This document shows, in pieces, positions 58,061-64,000 of a DNA stretch of 64,000 bases (within the stretch, counting starts at the first letter, position 1; every line of letters starts with the position of its first letter). This DNA is from Perognathus longimembris pacificus. Taxonomy: Eukaryota > Chordata > Mammalia > Rodentia > Heteromyidae. The notes beneath the pieces are model-generated. The model made no database searches. It saw only the letters and a program-made list of their open reading frames with translations, and had not been told where the DNA came from. The position numbers were made by a program, and so were the translations under genes. Where the stretch lies: NCBI RefSeq assembly GCF_023159225.1, contig NC_063166.1:80005785-80069784 (forward strand), given 5' to 3'.

Positions 58061-58261
58061 GCAAATTTGGGACATATTCACGGGGTGTTTTTTTTTTTTT
58101 TGCCTTGCAGAGGAATAAATAGACAATAGGGTCTCTTCACAGTTGGACTGAGGCTGTAAAAATCTATACTGCCCGAGACAGGCACACACCTGCAAACTCA
58201 GAAAAAAAATGCAGGAAGTATTTGTCTGTTTGTCTTTCCCCCCTTTGTATCTGTCCATTTC

Positions 58262-58298
58262 TGTGCGTGTGCGTGCGTGCGTGCGTGTGTGTGTGTGA
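58262..58298. repeat. (GTGC)n/(GT)n microsatellite
   Basis: GTGCGTGC units pass into (GT)n, an alternating purine-pyrimidine run with Z-DNA potential. Confidence 0.95.
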
Positions 58299-58299
58299 A

Positions 58300-58650
58300 A
58301 TCTTGAGAGATGGATTTCATTTTCTATTAATTCAATGCCTGTCATATTACATTACATCCCACAGCTTGGATCACAACAATGAGATGTTAGGGTTTAAATT
58401 AATAATATTGCAACACATCACTTGATAAAGCAACATCCTTAATCCTATCTGGCCTGCTCAGGTAGCCTGACTTCTGCCCAGTGCCTCCAATCTGCAGGCT
58501 GCTCCGGAATTACCCAAGTTCAATTGCGAACAACCTATAATTGTGAGCTGAGCACTTGAGCTTCATGGGAGAAAGCATTAATTTAATATGCTGGTGAGAG
58601 TTAACAAGCTTTGTTGTTTTTTTTAAATAGCATATTTGGGTAGAGTGGAA
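58300..58650. other. Repeat-free AT-rich block, candidate conserved element
   Basis: Contains TTTAAATTAATAATATTGC and CATTAATTTAATATGCTGG without any repeat explanation. Confidence 0.35.
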
Positions 58651-59140
58651 GACCCACTTTCTAAGCAGTATTCTTAGCCCTAGAATCTCCACACCCCCCT
58701 ACACACAAATAACTGTTGACTGAAGGGCTCCCTGTATGCTCTGCTAGCTAAAACCACCAGGAAAGTGGGCCGCAGGGCGGGAGAGCGTAGGTGAGAGGAA
58801 GTCTTCTGAAATCATGGATTTGGTGAATTGTTTAGAATGCATTTCCACAGACGTTAACGCGGAAGCGTGCTCCCTGCCCCCCTCCTCCCTCTGAACCCAC
58901 TTACAGCGTGGAGATGGAGCCTTTCCATGGGGGAAAGGAAATAAAATTAGGTGACAGAGGAGGAAAAAGAGCCCAGAGCCCATCCACCGAGTTTCCTTCC
59001 TCCGAGCAGGTTATTCTCCCAGGGCCTTTTCCACGTGCAGAGTTTTTTTTTTCTTTTTTTCCTATGCAGACAAAGACAAAGTCATTAATAAGTATTCATT
59101 TGGAAGTTATGGGATCCATTGTGGAATTCCACATAGCCGA
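58651..59140. other. Unique sequence, no feature seen
   Basis: Moderate GC content. Nothing recognised beyond T runs at 59043-59060. Confidence 0.4.
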
Positions 59141-59142
59141 TC

Positions 59143-59182
59143 GGGGGGGGGGGGGGACCCACAGATGGGGGTGGGGGGTGAA
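59143..59182 (+). other. G14 run plus GGGGGTGGGGGG, G-quadruplex pattern
   Basis: A homopolymer of 14 G is followed within 12 bases by further G5 and G6 runs. This easily meets the G4 pattern. Homopolymer length may be unreliable in the assembly. Confidence 0.7.
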
Positions 59183-59589
59183 GGAAGAGCGGGTGTCCAC
59201 GGTACCTCCCCTCCCTTCCCCAGGTCTCCCCATCCTTCTCTGAGCCCCCAGTAGCTTCCTCGGGCTGGATACATCGCCAGACGCCCCCAGGAAGGCTGTG
59301 GGGAGGACAAGCAGATGGGGGCTTGTACATGGTCCTTATTAAGGTGGGTTGCCAATTGTCAAATTAGTTTCTGCCCAACCTGCCGAGTGCGAATGCAAAT
59401 CTGCCACCCCTGGTGCTCCTCATTTACAGTTCCTGATTCATGTCTGACTGCGAGTTCAAAAAACACAGTCTTTGAAGCCTCCCCATCTCGGCTGGGCTTG
59501 CTGGGGCCAGGTGCTGCAGAGAGCCTGACACTGAGTTTGATCTTCGTATTCCCCACGCCAAGCCAGGGTCATTCCAGGTAACTTAAAAG

Positions 59590-60130
59590 CAAGATACAAT
59601 CAGGAAGGACTTGGAAATGAAGTCTTTGCCTTTGTCACATTAATGCGGCCCTATCAAGTGGCAGTTTATCAAGAGCCACCTCACAAGGTTTTAATGAGCA
59701 GGCTGCCTGATCTTGTACAATACTAATTAATCCCATTTTTTTCACACTGCCGTGATTGCTTCATGAAACCTACATTGTTTTATACTCGGTGGCAAAGCGG
59801 CTCTTACTGATTAAGCCTCCTTGCCTGCGATGGAGCCTGACAACTGAATTATACCTTGCTCAAAATAATAATGGGTATCAGCTAATAAATACGGTTTAAC
59901 ACACACAAAACTATGCAGCCAAAATCACACCACAAAATAGGAGTTTGACTTATAGGCTCAGCAGTGTTTCATTAAACATCTGTATTATAATTCACTGGTT
60001 TTCCAACTGATGTAATAACTTAATTGATGAGAACAAAGACAAGCTTATTTATTCACCCAATTGCTTGCTTCTTGACTAACGGTTTTTTTTTCCTGTGTGT
60101 TATTGTGGAAATAAATATGCAATATTCTTT
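59590..60130. other. Repeat-free AT-rich block, candidate conserved element (best in window)
   Basis: About 540 bases with no SINE, LINE or low complexity. There are many homeodomain-like TAAT and octamer-like motifs (CTAATTAATCCC, CAGCTAATAAATACGG, ATTATAATTCACTGG). Its uniform unique, AT-rich character resembles long-range enhancers of developmental genes. No alignment is available here. Confidence 0.4.
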
Positions 60131-61479
60131 TTATAGAAGTCTAATTTAGGTCCTTTTTTTTCCCCCCTATTGAGAAGTTGGCATCGCTGTGTGTATCTGA
60201 CAAGTTCGAGCTGTTCTGCAATGGAAGCGTTTGGATCAGCTGGGGGCGGGGTTTGTCCCGAAGCTCCTGGGCTAGCAGGGCTGGCAAAGGAGGCGTTCTG
60301 TAGGACCCAAAGGTACCAGGGAGCTGGCCACTGGCTCCCTTCCCCAGGGAGAAGAATTGCTCTAGTCCAGCTCCCTCTTCTCTCTCTTCCTCCTTCCTTC
60401 ACTTTCTCTTCTTCTGTCTTTCTGTCTGTCTGTCTGTCTTTCCCTGTCTCTATCTTCCAGTGCCTTACATCAATTTCAGCAAGGCCGAGCCGATTTCTTG
60501 CACCTCGGGAATGACACAACCCTTCTCATCTCCAGCGGTGTCTCCCCACCTCTATTATTTAAGTGACACCAGGATGGGTAAATTTAGTGTGAAAATCACA
60601 CCCAACATTTTTTCCTTCTTCTTCTCTCTTTTTTTTTTTTTTAAATAAGGTGTGCGTTTGCTGGAGACAGAAGTCAAAAATGGTGTGATTTTTGTCAGCA
60701 CTCCTGTAGCTTGGTGTGGTGGAGTCTGAGTACCGGATGTTTAATAGTTCTGCAGAGAGAACCATGGCTGTGATTTCTATGAACCGGGTGGTTGTCCATG
60801 GAGTCTGATACCCACTGGAGTTTGAAGTGATGTTCTGGGCCTTCCTGGTCTCGTGAGCTCCTGGCTGTGCTGTGCTGTAGTTTCCTGCTTGGTTTTCTAT
60901 GTCTGTTCTTCAGCTGAGAGCTATGGGAAGATGGACACTTGCAAGTGACCTTAACTGGGAATCATTCAGTGTGTTTCTGGAATTTTCCAAGCCTTGAGCA
61001 GGCTCTAATAAGCCAATGAGACAACATCCCTGCTCACACAGAGCTTGCTGAGGGAGACAAGAAGAATCAATTCCAGAATCATACATATAATACAGAACGT
61101 GGTATATGGGGCCAGTGGTTACCATGGAACAAAGGATCAGGGAGTTGCATTACTTGCATGGGCCATGTAGATTCCCATCCAACACTGAACTTTGTTATAC
61201 TGAGTCCGCATTCCCATGCCATCAGCTCTTCCTTCCCGGCATGGATTAAGGAGGAAACTCTCCAGGTTTTTCCTTCAGAGTACATGTTCCTTTCTTTGGC
61301 CTTTGCCATTCCTTTACTAGGCTCTGCTCATCTACTGAAGAGATTATTTTCCTCTTTCCTCCAATCTCAGTATAACACTTCTTAAAGAAAACGTTAGCTT
61401 CTTTTTTTTTTTTTTTGTTTCATATTGGACCAAAGTTCTCTTCCACAGCTTTCTTTTTTCTTCGTTAGCTGTTACATTC
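60131..61479. other. Unique sequence with T runs and a TCTG/TCTT tract
   Basis: T runs at 60159-60168, 60630-60644 and 61401-61417, and a pyrimidine run at 60378-60455 including TGTC repeats. No gene. Confidence 0.45.
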
Positions 61480-61645
61480 AAGACTGGTGCTCTACCACTT
61501 GAGCAATTCCTCCAGTTCAGGCATTTTGCTGATCAATTGGAGATAAGCATCTCTTGTCTGACCAAGCTGGCTTTGAACCACGATCATCAGACCTAAACCT
61601 GCTAAGTATCTAGGATTACAGGAACAAGGGGCAAGCCCCTGGCTT
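61480..61645 (-). mobile_element. B1-ID SINE, antisense, truncated tail
   Basis: GTGCTCTACCACTTGAGCAATTCC, then GACCAAGCTGGCTTTGAACC, AAGTATCTAGGATTACAGGAAC is the complement of an ID box followed by B1. The ID 3' end is missing. Confidence 0.7.
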
Positions 61646-61710
61646 CTATTTATTTCAAGTGTAATAATCATTGTTGCTCATTGACTAGATTTCTTTTGTT
61701 CCAGTTTTCT

Positions 61711-61964
61711 TTGTGTGCCAGTCCTGGAGCTTGAACTCAGGGCCTGGGCATTGGAGATTTTTGTGCTCAGGGCTAGCACTCTACCACTTGAGCCACAGCT
61801 CCATGTCTGACTATGTTTGGTGCTTAATTAGAGATGAGTCTCGTGGACTTTTCTTCTTAGGCTGACTTTTTTTTTTCCCCCCTTAGGCTGACTTTAAACC
61901 ATGATCCTTTGATCTCAGCGTCCAGATTAGCTATGACTACAAGTACCAGCCAGTGCACTTGGCT
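61711..61964 (-). mobile_element. B1-ID SINE, antisense, with internal duplication
   Basis: The complement of the ID tail (TTGTGTGCCAGTCCTGGAGC, GAACTCAGGGCCTGGG) is followed by the complement of B1 (GGCTGACTTTAAACCATGATCC, GACTACAAGTACCAGCC). Inside B1, CTTAGGCTGACTTT occurs twice (61856-61869 and 61882-61895), separated by a T/C run. Confidence 0.8.
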
Positions 61965-62404
61965 TGATTAGATTGTTTTATTGATGCAAAAATGGTAATG
62001 ATCTCATTCAAGTGAACCTCTGAAATTTCTGAAGACTACACAGAATCAAAATGCCTTGTTTTTATAGTTAGTTTTAGAACCAGACTAAATTCTAAACTAA
62101 TTCATTTGCCAGGAATAAATTCATTTCTTTCACTCACATGTTCAAAGAGGTCTGCTACACCTTAGGTAGATGCTCAGAAGAAATCTTTTCAATTTTGGGA
62201 AGACACCAACTTCAGGAACAGACAGCCATCAGTGGGGGAGACAGGTGTCAGAGCAAATAATTATAATCAGATATTTTAAGTCTGAAAGTTCAAGGGGGAA
62301 AATGACTAACTTTACCTTTGGTAATCGAGACATTCCAGGAAGGACTAGATGTTCAGAAAGCTCCACCAAGCTAGGTCAGCAAGGACAAAGAAAATTCAGT
62401 ACAT
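61965..62404. other. Unique sequence, no feature seen
   Basis: Single-copy AT-rich sequence. Confidence 0.5.
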
Positions 62405-62560
62405 GAGCCGGGTGTGGGGTCTCCCACCTGTAATCCCAGCACTCAGGGAGGGAGGGGAAGAAGGGAGAAGCACCAGGGTCGTGATGAGTTTGAGACCAGG
62501 CTAAGGTACAGAGTGAGACTCTGTCTCAAAACAAAAGCCCTCCAACCAACCAACAAAAAC
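62405..62560 (+). mobile_element. B1-type SINE monomer, sense
   Basis: GAGCCGGGTGTGGGGTCTCC, CACCTGTAATCCCAGCACTC, GAGTTTGAGACCAGGC, AGAGTGAGACTCTGTCTC. An internal A/G-rich stretch replaces part of the normal B1 core. Ends in CAACCAACC-rich tail. Confidence 0.8.
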
Positions 62561-63484
62561 ATAAAATGGGGCAAACTTCACTGAGTGACAAGGTAAGACA
62601 CTCATGCCCAACAAAGCCAGATTTGCACAAGGATTTGGTCCATCACCAACAGACTAGACATGGCTGCCCACTGAGACCGAGTTGCACATGGAGTCAGGGG
62701 TCTCATGACCCGTATGAGTCTCAATCCACTCGTTTCCCGAGTGCTATGAATAATCATATTTTTTGAGATGAAAGGTGAGCTTTCCTACCTTTCATCCATT
62801 TGCTTAATAATTTTTCTGCATAGTTATGGGGGAAATTAAATGCACACTCAGCCATGATTTCCGTTCTGGAAAATGGAGCTATTTGGGTTTCTGGATCCTC
62901 AACCCATTCCTGAGAAGGAACTTAAAGGGGGCGGGTGGGGGGGAGTTTCGTGTGAGCTACGTCATGAGATAACAGAAACCAGAGGAGAGGAAAGGCCACT
63001 GTTTCACTTTGTCCAGCCCACATCCTGCAGGAAGTGGCGTTTATACCTGATTGCTTTGGACTGTGGAACTGTACTCACTAATCAGAAGGCACATCTTATC
63101 TTTCTTCTCGCTGTGAACCCCAGTTTTTTTTTTTTTTTTAAAGAACATGTTCACCTAAATTTGCACTTAACCAAGTCAAAAATGTTAGCGCAAATGTGAC
63201 AACACTCGAGGAACTTCAGGGAGGCAGCAATGAACTCCCTTTTCCCAGAGGATTTTCTTCTCATTTTTCAATTTAGATATCCAAGTTATCTGTGCGCTTA
63301 AAAAAAAATCAGACTTAGAAGTCTTAAAGGTAAAAAGAGATTTTTTTTTTTTTGCTTTCCCCGTTAGGTAGTCGGACTTGTTAAGAATTTAAGAATTGCT
63401 GCAACATGTGAAAGAGCGGTCCCAATCATCCTGATCAGCGTGTCTAGATGACTCCTCGCTTTTATCATACAAAGTTGCACGAAT

Positions 63485-63486
<2 letters not shown>
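62561..63486. other. Unique sequence, T and A runs
   Basis: T15 at 63124-63139, A8 at 63301 and T12 at 63341-63353. No gene or repeat recognised. Confidence 0.45.

Positions 63487-63541
<55 letters not shown>
63487..63541. repeat. (GA)n microsatellite
   Basis: About 27 perfect AG units. Confidence 0.98.
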
Positions 63542-63543
<2 letters not shown>

Positions 63544-64000
63544 AAAGCTCCATTTCATTGTTCAGGGTTTCTTCCTTGATTATAATTATGATGTGTGAAG
63601 TAATGAGCTCACACATGATGGGGAAGACAGAAAGATGGTTTGTTGTTTGGGGAGTTTTATACAAGAAGAACACACAGACGGCAGGGAGCCCGTCTCGGGG
63701 TGTGCTGTGTTAGAGGATACGGGGAAGCGGGCCTTCGTCCCGACACGGTGTAGCCAGGTGCATTGCCCTGAGTTAGGTAGGTCGAGGCTCACGGTCCCGT
63801 GGAAAAGGTTGGGTGTTCACATTGGCTGCACTCACTGAAGTGCGAAAGGGCAATTTTAGACTTGGTGAAAGAGGAAAGGACGGAAGTGTGGTTGGGGGAG
63901 CCCTGGGGATCCACCAGGAAGCTGGTCACGGAGAAGCTAAGCTGTGTGTCTGGGCTTCGTGGGGGGAAGCCTGTCCTTGTACGGTCACCCCACGGTATGT
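63542..64000. other. Unique sequence, no feature seen
   Basis: The window ends in single-copy sequence of moderate GC content, without recognised repeat or exon. Confidence 0.45.

Overview
This window is nuclear DNA from a mammal, almost certainly a rodent. It has vertebrate-style low gene density, CpG-poor background sequence, many (CA)n, (GA)n and (TATC)n microsatellites, and ancient mammal-wide repeats (MIR, L2-like, MER20 and other hAT-Charlie relics, MLT2 and MaLR LTR pieces). The younger layer consists of two tRNA/7SL-derived SINE families. One is an ID-ID-type dimer (446-656 on +, 1626-1837 on -). The other is a B1 monomer joined to the same ID-derived tail (for example 2897-3092, 15470-15720, 40345-40580). 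Both resemble the SINEs of castorimorph rodents, and the dimer looks like the Geomyoidea type, so a kangaroo rat or pocket mouse is the best guess. This is family-level recognition from memory, not a database match.

I find no intact protein-coding gene, exon with convincing splice sites, or structured RNA gene. The open frames present are short or fall in low-complexity, minisatellite or LINE sequence. The window therefore reads as intergenic or deep intronic DNA.

Layout. 1-10 kb: SINEs, a MER20, an L1 3' end, a MIR, a possible antisense pseudogene fragment (about 6.0-6.4 kb), and a pyrimidine tract. 10.5-12.0 kb: a GC- and CpG-rich island containing a 39/46-bp minisatellite with higher-order organisation. 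12-33 kb: L2-like, MLT2, MIR, MaLR, MER20 and B1 relics in largely unique sequence, with long microsatellites at 15.3, 16.0, 17.4 and 32.5-32.8 kb. 33-42.6 kb: a three-part SINE, several microsatellites, a hAT relic, and an antisense 5'-truncated L1. 43-53 kb: mostly unique, AT-rich sequence with hAT relics and another L1 3' end. 53.8-55.2 kb: a 5'-inverted (twin-primed) L1 with visible target-site duplication. 55-64 kb: old L1 and hAT pieces, then several AT-rich, repeat-free blocks (57.8-58.06, 58.3-58.64, 59.6-60.13 kb) that look like candidate conserved non-coding elements.

No genes act together here. The most notable structures are the CpG-rich minisatellite with repeated TGCGCA motifs, the twin-primed L1, the trimeric SINE, an exact 34-bp tandem duplication, and the candidate regulatory blocks.
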